Source: DSUN01 sp035527715
Lineage (GTDB): Bacteria > Planctomycetota > PUPC01 > DSUN01
Reading direction: 5' to 3'
Assembly: GCA_035527715.1 (NCBI GenBank)
Contig: DATKZY010000145.1
Coordinates: 1 to 18,380 of the forward strand
Length of the DNA stretch: 18,380 nt
How positions within the stretch are numbered: the first letter of the stretch is position 1; the number at the start of each line of letters is the position of its first letter. The translations under genes were made by a program, and so were the position numbers. Of this stretch, positions 7,811-15,389 are shown in pieces. The notes under the pieces were generated by a model. The model ran no database searches. It was not told the DNA's origin and was given only the letters and a program-made list of their open reading frames with translations.

Positions 7811-9280
7811 ATGGATAGCGACCGGGCACAACCCGTCAGGGCGGCAGACCTCGCGCCGCTCTCCTCCGCGAGCCGTCGCGTGCTGGTGGCGGACGACGAG
7901 GAGGTGATCTGCAAGTACCTCCAGCGCGCCCTGCGCGGCCACGGCTGCGAGGCCGCCTACCGCCTCACGGGCCAGGCGGCGCTCGAGGAACTCGAGCGCG
8001 AGCGCTACTCGGTCCTGGTGGCCGACATCCGCCTGCCCGACATCAGCGGCATCGAGCTCCTGCGGCAGGCCCGGGAGCGCTCCCCGCAGACCTCTGTGGT
8101 CATGATCACGGCCCACGGCTCGCTGGAGTCGGCCATCGAGGCTATGCGGCTCGGCGCCAGCGACTACGTGACCAAGCCCTTCAAGGCCGAGGAGTTCTGC
8201 CTGGTCATCGACAAGGTGTTCGGCCAGCGGCGCCTGCTGGACGAGATCGCCCAACTACGCCGGGAGCTGGCCGGCAGATACCGCTTCGAGAGCATGATCA
8301 GCCAGGACCCGAAGATGCGCGACATCTTCGCCACGATCGCGCGGGTCGCCGCCACCGACGCCACGGTGCTCATCACCGGCGACACAGGCACCGGCAAGGA
8401 GCTCGTGGCTCGGGCCATCCACTTCAACTCGACTCGCCGCGACATGCCCTTCATGGCGATCAACTGCGGCGCGTTCCCCGAGACCCTCCTGGAGAGCGAG
8501 CTCTTCGGCCACGAGGAGGGGGCCTTCACCGGCGCCGTGGCCGTCAAGCCAGGCATCTTCGAGGTCGCCGACGGCGGCTCCCTGCTCCTCGACGAGATCG
8601 GCAACATCAGCACCGCGATGCAGGTCAAGCTCCTGCGCGTGCTCGAGACGATGGAGTTCAAGCGCCTCGGCGGCGTTGAGACCCGGACCTGCGACGTGCG
8701 GATTCTGGCCGCCACCCACATGGACCTCGCCGCCGCAGTCGAGGCCGGCACATTCCGTCGCGACCTCTTCTACCGCGTCAACGTCGTCCCCATCGTCCTG
8801 CCCCCGCTCCGCGAGCGGGTGGCCGACATCCCGCTGCTGGTCGAGCACTTCATGCGCCGGCACGGCCCCAAGATCAACCCTGCCATCCAGGACATCTCGC
8901 GCCCGGCCATGCGCAAGCTCCTGCGGCACCCCTGGCCAGGCAACATCCGCCAACTCGAGCACATCATCCAGCGCGCCCTCATCCTCGCCGATGGCGACAC
9001 GCTCCTCCCCGAGCACTTGCCCGTGGAGGACGCCGCCCTGCCCGGGGACAACGGCGAGCTGAAGTTCAACGGCCAGCTCCCCCTCGAGCAGGTGCGCAAC
9101 GGCCTCATCGAGCAGCTCGAGCGCGCCTACCTCGACCAGGTGCTCCGACTCCACCGCGGCAGCGTGCGCCGCACGGCTTGCCACGCGGGCCTCTCCGAGC
9201 GCAGCATCTATGAGAAGCTCAAGAAGTACCGCATGGACCGCCGAGCCTACAAGGGTGTTCGGCCAGGAGCACCCGCGTGA
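7811..9280 (+). CDS. Sigma-54-dependent response regulator (NtrC/AtoC family)
   Basis: 489 residues with the full three-domain plan. The receiver is at about 22-135, with acidic residues D28/D29, phospho-acceptor D72 (ADIRLPD), T100 and K122. The AAA+ domain is at about 160-395, with Walker A GDTGTGKE (190-197), the GAFTGA loop that contacts sigma-54 (237-242), Walker B LLLDEIG (258-264) and an LPPLRER segment at 330-336. A C-terminal Fis-type helix-turn-helix lies at about 449-478 (GSVRRTACHAGLSERSIYEKLKK). It should act as a cytosolic ATP-driven activator of sigma-54 promoters. ATG 7811 is chosen because it directly precedes the receiver and has AGAGG upstream; a TTG at 7754 would only add a poor N-terminal tail. 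No histidine kinase lies beside it. Its stop overlaps the pta start (GTGA), implying co-translation. Confidence 0.95.
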   Translation: MDSDRAQPVRAADLAPLSSASRRVLVADDEEVICKYLQRALRGHGCEAAYRLTGQAALEELERERYSVLVADIRLPDISGIELLRQARERSPQTSVVMITAHGSLESAIEAMRLGASDYVTKPFKAEEFCLVIDKVFGQRRLLDEIAQLRRELAGRYRFESMISQDPKMRDIFATIARVAATDATVLITGDTGTGKELVARAIHFNSTRRDMPFMAINCGAFPETLLESELFGHEEGAFTGAVAVKPGIFEVADGGSLLLDEIGNISTAMQVKLLRVLETMEFKRLGGVETRTCDVRILAATHMDLAAAVEAGTFRRDLFYRVNVVPIVLPPLRERVADIPLLVEHFMRRHGPKINPAIQDISRPAMRKLLRHPWPGNIRQLEHIIQRALILADGDTLLPEHLPVEDAALPGDNGELKFNGQLPLEQVRNGLIEQLERAYLDQVLRLHRGSVRRTACHAGLSERSIYEKLKKYRMDRRAYKGVRPGAPA

Positions 9281-10293
9281 ACCCCATGGCTCGCCTCGAG
9301 GCCCTCGCCCGCAAGCAGCCCAGGAGGATCGTCCTCCCCGAGTCGCACGACCCCCGCGTGCTCGAGGCCGCCGCCATCGCGGCGCGGCAGGGCCTCGCCC
9401 ACCCCATCCTCCTCGGCGAAGCAGACGCCGTGCACCGCGCGGCGGCGAAGGCAGGCATTGACCCTCGAGGCTGCGAGCTTCACGACCCGTCGCGAGCAGG
9501 CGAGCTCGACCGCTACGCTCAGGAGTACTACGCCCTGCGCCGCCACAAGGGCATTGGCATCGAGGAGGCCCGCGCCGCCGTCGCGCACCCCCTCTCGTAC
9601 GCGGCGATGATGGTGCGCGTGGGCGCCGCGGAGGGCGTCGTCGCGGGCAGCGCCAGCTCGAGCGCCGACGTGGCCAGGGCCTACCTCCAGATCATCGGGC
9701 CTCGACCCGCCACCAAGACCGTCTCCAGCTTCCTCTTCATGGTCCTGCCCGGCTCGCCCTACGTGCCGGGCGGCTGCCTGGTCTTCGCCGATGCGGGCCT
9801 GGTGCCGGACCCCACCCCGGAGCAGCTCGCCGAAATCGCCACCGCCGCGGCCGACAGCTTCCGCACCCTGACGGGGGACGAGCCGCGGGTGGCCATGCTC
9901 TCCTACTCCACCAGGGGGAGTGCGCGGGGGCCGCATGTGGCCAAAGTGGCCGAAGCCACCCGCCTCGCCAGGGAGAAGGCGCCTCAACTCCTCCTCGACG
10001 GCGAGCTACAGGCCGACGCCGCCCTGGTCCCCCAGGTGGCCGCGACCAAGTGCCCCGACAGCCCCCTGGCCGGCCGGGCGAACGTCCTGGTGTTCCCCGA
10101 CCTCGACGCCGGCAACATCGGCTACAAGCTCGTGCAGCGGTTGGCGGGCGCTCAGGCCTACGGGCCGCTCCTCCAGGGCCTCGCCAAGCCGGCGAACGAC
10201 CTCTCGCGCGGCTGCTCGCCGCGGGACATCCTGGAGGTCGTGGCGCTCACGTGCGTCCAGGCAACCCTTTCTCCGCCACCCCCGTCGAGGTGA
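9277..10293 (+). CDS. pta: Phosphate acetyltransferase
   Basis: 338 residues, the length of the short single-domain Pta family (EC 2.3.1.8), which interconverts acetyl-CoA plus phosphate with acetyl phosphate plus CoA. Recognisable segments are RRIVLPESHDPRVLEAA near the start, AEGVVAGSASSSADVARA, MLSYSTRGSARGP, the FPDLDAGNIGYKLVQRL strand-helix and the C-terminal GPLLQGLAKPANDLSRGCS. GTG 9277 is preferred over ATG 9286 because AGGAG at 9265-9269 is 7 nt from the GTG, and the GTG overlaps the upstream stop. The last residues (LSPPPPSR) form a short proline tail, and the ribosome site of the next gene sits in these codons. No acetate kinase gene is visible, so the acetyl phosphate may be used elsewhere or for signalling. 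A phosphate butyryltransferase is the main alternative. Confidence 0.92.
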   Translation: MNPMARLEALARKQPRRIVLPESHDPRVLEAAAIAARQGLAHPILLGEADAVHRAAAKAGIDPRGCELHDPSRAGELDRYAQEYYALRRHKGIGIEEARAAVAHPLSYAAMMVRVGAAEGVVAGSASSSADVARAYLQIIGPRPATKTVSSFLFMVLPGSPYVPGGCLVFADAGLVPDPTPEQLAEIATAAADSFRTLTGDEPRVAMLSYSTRGSARGPHVAKVAEATRLAREKAPQLLLDGELQADAALVPQVAATKCPDSPLAGRANVLVFPDLDAGNIGYKLVQRLAGAQAYGPLLQGLAKPANDLSRGCSPRDILEVVALTCVQATLSPPPPSR

Positions 10294-10297
10294 CCCC

Positions 10298-11845
10298 ATG
10301 GCAAAAGGCCATCCCCACAAGCGACGCAGGCTACGAATTCTCAGGATGCTCCTCTCCTGGGCCGTGCTCCTGGGCGCGCTCGGCGGCATCCTCGCGCTCC
10401 TGTGGTGGGCCGTCGGCCCCAGCGGCACCCGCGGCGGCTCGCTCGCGAATGACCCCCGGCGCGGCAACCCCAACGACCCCACCACACGCCTCGCTGTCCT
10501 GTACAGCTGCGACATCGAGGGGCGCCTGGCCCCCTACACCTGCGAGGAAGGCACCCTCGGCGGCATCGCGCGCATGGCCACCATGTACGGCACCTGGGCC
10601 AAGGACCGCGACTACCGGATCCTGGTGGACGTGGGGAACAGCACCCTGAGCGCGCACGAGGCGGCCGAATCCGTCAACGCCTTCACCTTCAAGGCGCTCG
10701 ATCGACTCGGATACGATGCCGTCAACTGTGGCGACAACGAGGCCGCGCTGGGCCTCCAGGAACTGCGCGCCCTCGCGAAGGAGCGCGAGTTCAAGCTCAT
10801 CTCCGCCAACCTCGTCCACGCCGAGACCCGCGCGCCCATCTTCCCCACCCACCACACCGTGCGCCGCGGCGGCCTCGAGATCGCCATCATCGGCATCCTC
10901 CGCGAGGACATCCTCCCCAAACACCCCGGCAAAGGCGTCCGCCTCATCAGCCCCGCCGCAGCCCTCAGGTCCGCCATCAACACCGTCAAGAGCTCCGCCG
11001 ACGTGATCGTGGTGCTCGCCTTCCTGCCCCCCGAGGAGATCTACGAACTCGCGCGCAAGCACCCCGAGGTCCAGCTCTTCCTGGGCGGCCTCTCGCCCGT
11101 CACGTCGGCGCCCGTCGAGGTCGCCGGCCCCCGCGCCACCCCGTCGAGCATCGTCTCCTACCTGGGCGACCAGGGCTGCACCGTCGCCTGCCTCGACTGC
11201 TCGTTCCCCAAGGGCCTCCTGCCCTCCGCCACGGGCCGCGTCGCACTCCTCGACAGCAGCGTGCCCTCCGACCCTGCCTTCCAGGCGATCATCGCCGAGT
11301 TCACAGCCGCACTCAGTGGGAAGCCAGTCCCCGGCGCCAAGCAGAACCCGAAGATGCCCTGCACCAGCACCCACGTCGGCTCCGACGTCTGCAAGCTCTG
11401 TCACATCAAGGAGTTCTACTCCTGGCAGGGCACCACCCACGCCGGAGCATATGTCACCCTCCTCCAGAAGGGAAAGCAGCAGGACCCGACGTGTCTCGCC
11501 TGCCACGCCACCGGCCACATGATGCCCGGCGGCTTCGACCCCGACAGGCCCTTCGAACCACCGAAGGCCCCGGAGGCCGGCGCACCGAAAGGCGCCAGGG
11601 CACTCCGCAGCCAGGACCCCCTGAAAGGCGTCGGCTGCGAGTGTTGCCATGGCGGCGCACGCCACCACCTGGGCATCGCGCTCAAGGACCGCTTCGCCAC
11701 CCGCACCGACCCGCTTCTGCGGCCGCCGCCATCGCGCGAGAACTGCATCCGCTGCCACACGCCCTCCCGCCCCTGCCTCGAGGCGGGCACCACCGATACC
11801 TACGACCGCGCCGAGTATATGGAGAAAATCAAACACTGGGATTGA
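10298..11845 (+). CDS. Membrane-anchored 5'-nucleotidase-like / tetrahaem cytochrome c fusion
   Basis: 515 residues, starting 4 nt after the pta stop with GAGG at 10287-10290. A basic start (KRRRLR at 8-13) and a hydrophobic segment at about 14-40 make a signal anchor, placing the rest outside the cytoplasmic membrane. Residues about 63-340 resemble the N-terminal domain of UshA-like metallophosphoesterases (LAVLYSCDIEGRL, EGTLGGIARMATM, ILVDVGNST, AVNCGDNEAALG, LISANLV). The usual metal ligands are mostly replaced (see findings). Residues about 355-490 carry four CXXCH haem sites: CKLCH 365-369, CLACH 399-403, CECCH 447-451 and CIRCH 483-487, in a cytochrome c554-like arrangement. The likely role is periplasmic electron transfer with an unknown partner. 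No c-type maturation gene is in the window. Enzymatic phosphatase activity is doubtful. Confidence 0.85.
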   Translation: MAKGHPHKRRRLRILRMLLSWAVLLGALGGILALLWWAVGPSGTRGGSLANDPRRGNPNDPTTRLAVLYSCDIEGRLAPYTCEEGTLGGIARMATMYGTWAKDRDYRILVDVGNSTLSAHEAAESVNAFTFKALDRLGYDAVNCGDNEAALGLQELRALAKEREFKLISANLVHAETRAPIFPTHHTVRRGGLEIAIIGILREDILPKHPGKGVRLISPAAALRSAINTVKSSADVIVVLAFLPPEEIYELARKHPEVQLFLGGLSPVTSAPVEVAGPRATPSSIVSYLGDQGCTVACLDCSFPKGLLPSATGRVALLDSSVPSDPAFQAIIAEFTAALSGKPVPGAKQNPKMPCTSTHVGSDVCKLCHIKEFYSWQGTTHAGAYVTLLQKGKQQDPTCLACHATGHMMPGGFDPDRPFEPPKAPEAGAPKGARALRSQDPLKGVGCECCHGGARHHLGIALKDRFATRTDPLLRPPPSRENCIRCHTPSRPCLEAGTTDTYDRAEYMEKIKHWD

Positions 11846-12008
11846 CCAGCGCGCCACCCTGTCGTGCGGGCCTTGCATGGCGTCCTGGCGCACTGCGATA
11901 TCTCGGCGGCCGCGGGTCGGTCTACGAATACGCTGCTCTGCCCCTCAGGCGCCGCGGTGCTGCTCATCTTGCGTGCGTCATCACCTTCCAAGAACCGGAT
12001 GAAAGCGC

Positions 12009-12037
12009 TTGCAAATCGCTGGGCCGCATGCTATACT
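12009..12037 (+). promoter_or_regulatory. Sigma-70-type promoter of the receiver-hydrogenase operon
   Basis: TTGCAA at 12009-12014 (four of six -35 bases) and TATACT at 12032-12037 (five of six -10 bases) are separated by exactly 17 nt. Transcription would start near 12044 and give a leader of about 90 nt before the receiver ATG at 12133. This is the best promoter match in the window. Confidence 0.65.
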
Positions 12038-12075
12038 CGCGGGTGCTGTATGGAGAAAGGTTTATTGTAGCGGGC

Positions 12076-12093
12076 TTGTGATAAATTTCACAA
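12076..12093 (+). promoter_or_regulatory. CRP-type operator in the hydrogenase leader
   Basis: TTGTGATAAATTTCACAA contains the full TGTGA-N6-TCACA core recognised by CRP-type members of the CRP/FNR family, in a strongly GC-rich setting where such an AT-rich palindrome is unlikely by chance. Its centre lies about 40 nt downstream of the predicted start site. A bound protein there would more naturally repress than activate, unless another promoter is used. Confidence 0.55.
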
Positions 12094-12132
12094 CCGGCCG
12101 CCGAGCTATCACGGCCTCCTCAGGAGCACCGC

Positions 12133-12546
12133 ATGGCGAACGCAGGAACCAAGTTTGTCCTGATCGCTGACGACGACCCCGACATCGTCGAGGCGGTCAA
12201 AACTGTCCTCGAAGCTTCTGGCTTCGAGGTCGACAGCGCGCCGAACGGCCAGGAGTGCCTCCGCAAGATCCGCCTGCGGAAGCCAGACCTCCTGCTCCTC
12301 GACGTGATGATGACCACCGAGACCGAAGGCTTCCACGTGGCCTACGAGATCCGCCGCGACCCGGCCCTCCGCGACCTCCCTGTGCTCATGCTCACCGCCA
12401 TCGAGCAGAAGACTGGGTTCAAGTTCTCCCCCTCGCAGGACGAGGATTACCTCCCCGTCGAGGACTTTCTCAGCAAGCCCGTCGAGCCAGACGAACTCGT
12501 GAACCGACTGAACCAGTTGCTTGCCAAGAAGGCGGCTGCCCACTGA
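12133..12546 (+). CDS. Stand-alone response-regulator receiver protein
   Basis: 137 residues, only a receiver domain. D13/D14 bind the metal, D57 (LLLLDVMM) is the phospho-acceptor, T88 and K115 complete the site. The loop after D57 reads TTETEGF where CheY-like proteins usually have a proline, and the stretch between T88 and K115 is a few residues longer than in CheY and acidic (SQDEDYLPVEDF). There is no output domain, so it should act by protein contact. AGGAG at 12122-12126 is 6 nt from the ATG. It is the first gene after the operon promoter and 46 nt ahead of hydB, so it is probably co-expressed with the hydrogenase. No partner kinase is in the window. Confidence 0.9.
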   Translation: MANAGTKFVLIADDDPDIVEAVKTVLEASGFEVDSAPNGQECLRKIRLRKPDLLLLDVMMTTETEGFHVAYEIRRDPALRDLPVLMLTAIEQKTGFKFSPSQDEDYLPVEDFLSKPVEPDELVNRLNQLLAKKAAAH

Positions 12547-12592
12547 TCCCCGTCTGGTCATTGTGTCGCCATCGCGTCTTTGGAGACCCGGT

Positions 12593-13627
12593 ATGCTTCC
12601 GAGGGTTCTAGCCAAACGAGACTTCAAGGCGTTCGTCGAGGCGCTCCTCGCGGACAACGCGGTCGTCGGCCCCGTGTCCAAGGGAGACAAGTTCGTCTTC
12701 GACGAAATCGCGTCCGCCGACGACCTCCGCATGGACTACCCGATCACCCTCCTGAGTCCCAGGAAGTACTTCTTCCCCCAGTCCGAGGCCGTGCTGCGGT
12801 ACACGATGGGCGACGCGGTCGAGATCGAGCCGCTCGCCTTGCCCACACGACCCGGCGTCATCCTGGGCGTTCACCCCTGCGACATGGCCGGCATCTGGCT
12901 CCTCGACGCCGTGTTCTCGAAGGACCAGGTGGACCCCCTCTACCGGTCCCGCCGAGCGCACAGCGTGGCAGTCGGCCTCGACTGCAAGAAGCCGTGCGAC
13001 GAGTACCAGTTCTGCCTCGACATGGGCTCGCTGGCGCAACGCGAGGGCTACGACCTGTTCCTCACCGACCTCGGCGACCGCTACTTCGTCGAGATCCTCA
13101 CCGGGCGCGGCAAGGCGCTGCTCGACGGCGCGACCCGTGCGGCCCACCCCGCAGCCAGCGACGACTTCGCCGCCCGCCAGGAGGTCGAGGAGCAGAAGGC
13201 CCGCAACTTCCACCACAAGCTCCCCTTCGACGTGAAGTACCTCCCGGAAATCCTCGATGAGAGCTACGACAGCCTCATCTGGGAAGCCATCGGCCGCCGC
13301 TGCTTCTCCTGCGGCTCGTGCAACATCACGTGCCCCACCTGCTACTGCTTCGACGTCCAGGACGAGATCGCCCTGGACCTCAAGTCGGTCCAGCGGACTC
13401 GTCGGTGGGACTCCTGCCAACTCCACGACTTCGCCAAGGTGGCGACGGGCGAGAACTTCCGCGAGCGGCGCAGCGAGCGGCTGCGGCACCGGATGTTCCG
13501 CAAGAGCAAGTACATCCTCGAAGACTACGGCCGCATGGGCTGCGTCGGCTGCGGGCGCTGCGACCGGGCGTGCGTGGCCAAGATCAGCAGCGTGGAAACC
13601 TATAACCAGATTGCAGGGAGCCGCTAA
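12593..13627 (+). CDS. hydB: Group 3b [NiFe] hydrogenase beta subunit (iron-sulfur protein)
   Basis: 344 residues, of the family of anaerobic sulfite reductase A and sulfhydrogenase beta subunits. The N-terminal part has the family text YFFPQSEAVLRY and GVILGVHPCDMAGI. Two ferredoxin-type [4Fe-4S] motifs follow: C237, C240, C243 and C247 (CFSCGSCNITCPTC), and C317, C320, C323 and C327 (CVGCGRCDRAC). Extra cysteines at 250 and 252 directly follow the first. It should pass electrons between the hydrogenase core and the flavin subunit. ATG 12593 has GGAG at 12582-12585; an upstream start at 12521 would overlap the receiver gene and adds no conserved sequence. It is the first of hydB-hydG-hydD-hydA, the same subunit order as in archaeal soluble hydrogenase I. 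A sulfite reductase subunit is ruled against by the hydrogenase genes downstream. Confidence 0.9.
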   Translation: MLPRVLAKRDFKAFVEALLADNAVVGPVSKGDKFVFDEIASADDLRMDYPITLLSPRKYFFPQSEAVLRYTMGDAVEIEPLALPTRPGVILGVHPCDMAGIWLLDAVFSKDQVDPLYRSRRAHSVAVGLDCKKPCDEYQFCLDMGSLAQREGYDLFLTDLGDRYFVEILTGRGKALLDGATRAAHPAASDDFAARQEVEEQKARNFHHKLPFDVKYLPEILDESYDSLIWEAIGRRCFSCGSCNITCPTCYCFDVQDEIALDLKSVQRTRRWDSCQLHDFAKVATGENFRERRSERLRHRMFRKSKYILEDYGRMGCVGCGRCDRACVAKISSVETYNQIAGSR

Positions 13628-13629
13628 GC

Positions 13630-14487
13630 ATGAGCGCCGCCGTCGCCTCTCAGACCGCTGCCCCCGTGGCCGAAAGCCCCTTCGCCCCGCGCCTCGCGCG
13701 CATCGTGGCCGCGGAGCAGTTCACCCCCAAGGAGAAGTGGCTCCGCCTCGTCTTCAACGACGGGCAGCCGCTCGCCCATCCCCCGATGGGCTTCGTCCAG
13801 GTCACCGTCTTCGGCATCGGCGAAGCCCCCATCTCCGTCTGCTCGTCGCCCACGCGCGAGCCGGCCTTCGAGCTCTGCGTCCGAGCCGTCGGCTCCGTCA
13901 CAAACGCGATTCACCGCCTGGGTGTCGGCGACACCCTGGGCATCCGCGGGCCGTTCGGCAACGGCTTCAAGGCCGACGCGCACAAGGGCAAGGACTTCCT
14001 CTTCGTGGCGGGCGGCCTGGGCCTGGCGCCGGCCCGCTCCCTCATCCAATACGTCCTCGACCGGCGCCGCGACTTCGGCCGCGTCACCATCCTCGTCGGC
14101 GCACGCACGCCGGGCGACCTCCTGTTCCGCAGCGACCTCCAGGAATGGCAGTCGCGCCCCGACGTGGAGACCCTCGTGACGGTGGACCGCCCGGCCGAGG
14201 GCTGGACGGGCAACGTGGGCGTCATCACCACCCTGTTCCGGCGCATCAAGATCAACCCCTCGACCACCATGGCCGTGATCATCGGCCCGCCCATCATGTT
14301 CAAGTTCGCCGTCCTCGAGGCCCTGGCCGCCGGCATCCCAGAGAACCGCTGCATCTGCTCGCTCGAGCGGCGCATGAAGTGCGGACTCGGCTGGTGCGGC
14401 CACTGCCAGATCCGCAACGTCTACGTCTGCAAGGAAGGCCCCGTGTTCACCTACGAGCAGGTCAAGAAACTCAGAGAGGGCATTTGA
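13630..14487 (+). CDS. hydG: Group 3b hydrogenase gamma subunit (FAD/NAD(P)H-binding, 2Fe-2S)
   Basis: 285 residues of the ferredoxin-NADP reductase-like family, close to dihydroorotate dehydrogenase electron-transfer subunits. An FAD-binding barrel covers about 17-118, with APISVCSS (66-73) and RGPFGN (106-111). The NAD(P)-binding domain at about 121-235 begins with VAGGLGLAP (126-134) and has GPPIMFK near 219-225. The C-terminus binds a [2Fe-2S] cluster through C251, C256, C259 and C267. It is the site of NAD(P)H oxidation or NAD(P)+ reduction in the cytosolic complex; cofactor preference (NADP or NAD) cannot be told from the sequence alone. The start lies 2 nt after the hydB stop, with AGGGAG at 13615-13620. 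Confidence 0.92.
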   Translation: MSAAVASQTAAPVAESPFAPRLARIVAAEQFTPKEKWLRLVFNDGQPLAHPPMGFVQVTVFGIGEAPISVCSSPTREPAFELCVRAVGSVTNAIHRLGVGDTLGIRGPFGNGFKADAHKGKDFLFVAGGLGLAPARSLIQYVLDRRRDFGRVTILVGARTPGDLLFRSDLQEWQSRPDVETLVTVDRPAEGWTGNVGVITTLFRRIKINPSTTMAVIIGPPIMFKFAVLEALAAGIPENRCICSLERRMKCGLGWCGHCQIRNVYVCKEGPVFTYEQVKKLREGI

Positions 14488-14489
14488 CA

Positions 14490-15248
14490 ATGGCCAAACC
14501 CCGCCTTGCCTTCTTCAGCTTCGCGAGCTGTGAGGGCTGCCAGCTCCAGTTCCTCAACCTCGAGGACGAGATCCTCGACATCCTGCCCCATGTGGACATC
14601 GTGGAGTTCCGCGAGGCGATCGACAACCACAGCGACGACTACGACGTGGCCTTCATCGAGGGCTCCATCACCCGCGCCGCCGACGAGGCGAAGGTGAAGA
14701 AAATCCGCGAGCGGGCCAAGGTCCTCGTCGCCTTCGGCGCCTGCGCCACCACCGGCGGCGTCAACCGCATCAAGAACTTCCAGCCCCTCGAGGACGTCCG
14801 CAAGTACGTCTACGGCGATAAGTGGAACCTCCCCGCCCTCGACACCTATCCCACCAAGAGCGTCGGCGAAGTCGTCAAGGTGGACTTCAATCTCCACGGC
14901 TGCCCGGCCTCGAAGAAGGACATCCTGGAGCTGTGCCGCGCGCTCCTCCAGGGCCGGCCGCCCCGCGTGCCCGACTACCCGGTGTGCGTGGACTGCAAGC
15001 TCGCCGAGAACATCTGCCTGTTCCAGAAGGGCGACTTCTGCCTCGGCGTCGTCACCCGCGCCGGCTGCGACCAGCCCTGCCCCACCGTGGGCGCACGCTG
15101 CATCGGCTGCCGCGGCCTCGTCACCGACCCCAACAAGAATGCCGCGCAAGAGGTCCTCGCCGACGCGGGCCTCGCCGTGGACGACATTCTGCGCGAGTTC
15201 CGCCTGTTCCAGGGCTACGCCGAGGACACGCCGGCGAAGGCGAAATGA
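14490..15248 (+). CDS. hydD: Group 3b hydrogenase delta (small) subunit
   Basis: 252 residues, the iron-sulfur small subunit of the [NiFe] core. The proximal cluster cysteines are visible: C14 and C17 in FASCEGCQLQ, C85 in AFGACATTGG and C138 in HGCPAS. More cysteines follow in the C-terminal half (C166, C169, C176, C184, C193, C197, C204 and C207), enough for further clusters that carry electrons to HydB. There is no Tat signal, so the enzyme is cytosolic, as expected for group 3. The start is 2 nt after the hydG stop, with AGAGAGGG upstream. The stop at 15248 is followed by the hairpin repeat that separates this gene from hydA. Confidence 0.93.
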   Translation: MAKPRLAFFSFASCEGCQLQFLNLEDEILDILPHVDIVEFREAIDNHSDDYDVAFIEGSITRAADEAKVKKIRERAKVLVAFGACATTGGVNRIKNFQPLEDVRKYVYGDKWNLPALDTYPTKSVGEVVKVDFNLHGCPASKKDILELCRALLQGRPPRVPDYPVCVDCKLAENICLFQKGDFCLGVVTRAGCDQPCPTVGARCIGCRGLVTDPNKNAAQEVLADAGLAVDDILREFRLFQGYAEDTPAKAK

Positions 15249-15271
15249 CAGGCTGCGGCATTGGGCCGAGG

Positions 15272-15366
15272 GGATGGATGGATGTATGGATGGGTGGATG
15301 AATGTCAGACGGCGGTTCGGCCTTCCAACCATCCATCCCTCCAATCATCCATTCGTCCAACCATCC
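15272..15366 (+). repeat. Long imperfect inverted repeat of GGAT units between hydD and hydA
   Basis: The left arm 15272-15304 is built from GGAT/GGATG-like units. The right arm 15334-15366 is its reverse complement at 26 of 33 positions, with two further G-U pairs in RNA; the loop is 29 nt. It fills most of the 141-nt gap between hydD and hydA and ends 23 nt before the hydA ATG; the other joints in this operon are 2 nt long. In mRNA it could form a large stem-loop that stops RNA decay, slows ribosomes or partly ends transcription. It may instead be a small inserted or dispersed element; no target duplication was seen. Confidence 0.8.
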
Positions 15367-15389
15367 TCTGATCCGGAGATAGCTAACCG

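Larger units (their letters stand above)
11846..12132. other. Intergenic region upstream of the hydrogenase operon
   Basis: 287 nt without a convincing gene. The left part (11846-12005) shows nothing I can name and no clear terminator for the cytochrome gene. The right part carries the promoter at 12009-12037 and the CRP-type site at 12076-12093, listed separately. A six-codon ATG frame at 12050-12070 has no ribosome site. Confidence 0.6.

Noticed and set aside
5381..8254. A 957-codon open frame on the - strand
   Set aside because: It spans the beta-helix gene and half of the regulator in antisense, has no domain and no ribosome site.
12050..12070. Six-codon frame (MEKGLL) in the hydrogenase leader, a possible leader peptide
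   Set aside because: It has no ribosome site, begins within a few nt of the predicted transcript start and shows no attenuator-like hairpins.
12593..13627. Anaerobic sulfite reductase subunit A instead of hydrogenase beta subunit
   Set aside because: The family is shared, but the following genes carry the NiFe small and large subunit motifs in the hydB-hydG-hydD-hydA order.
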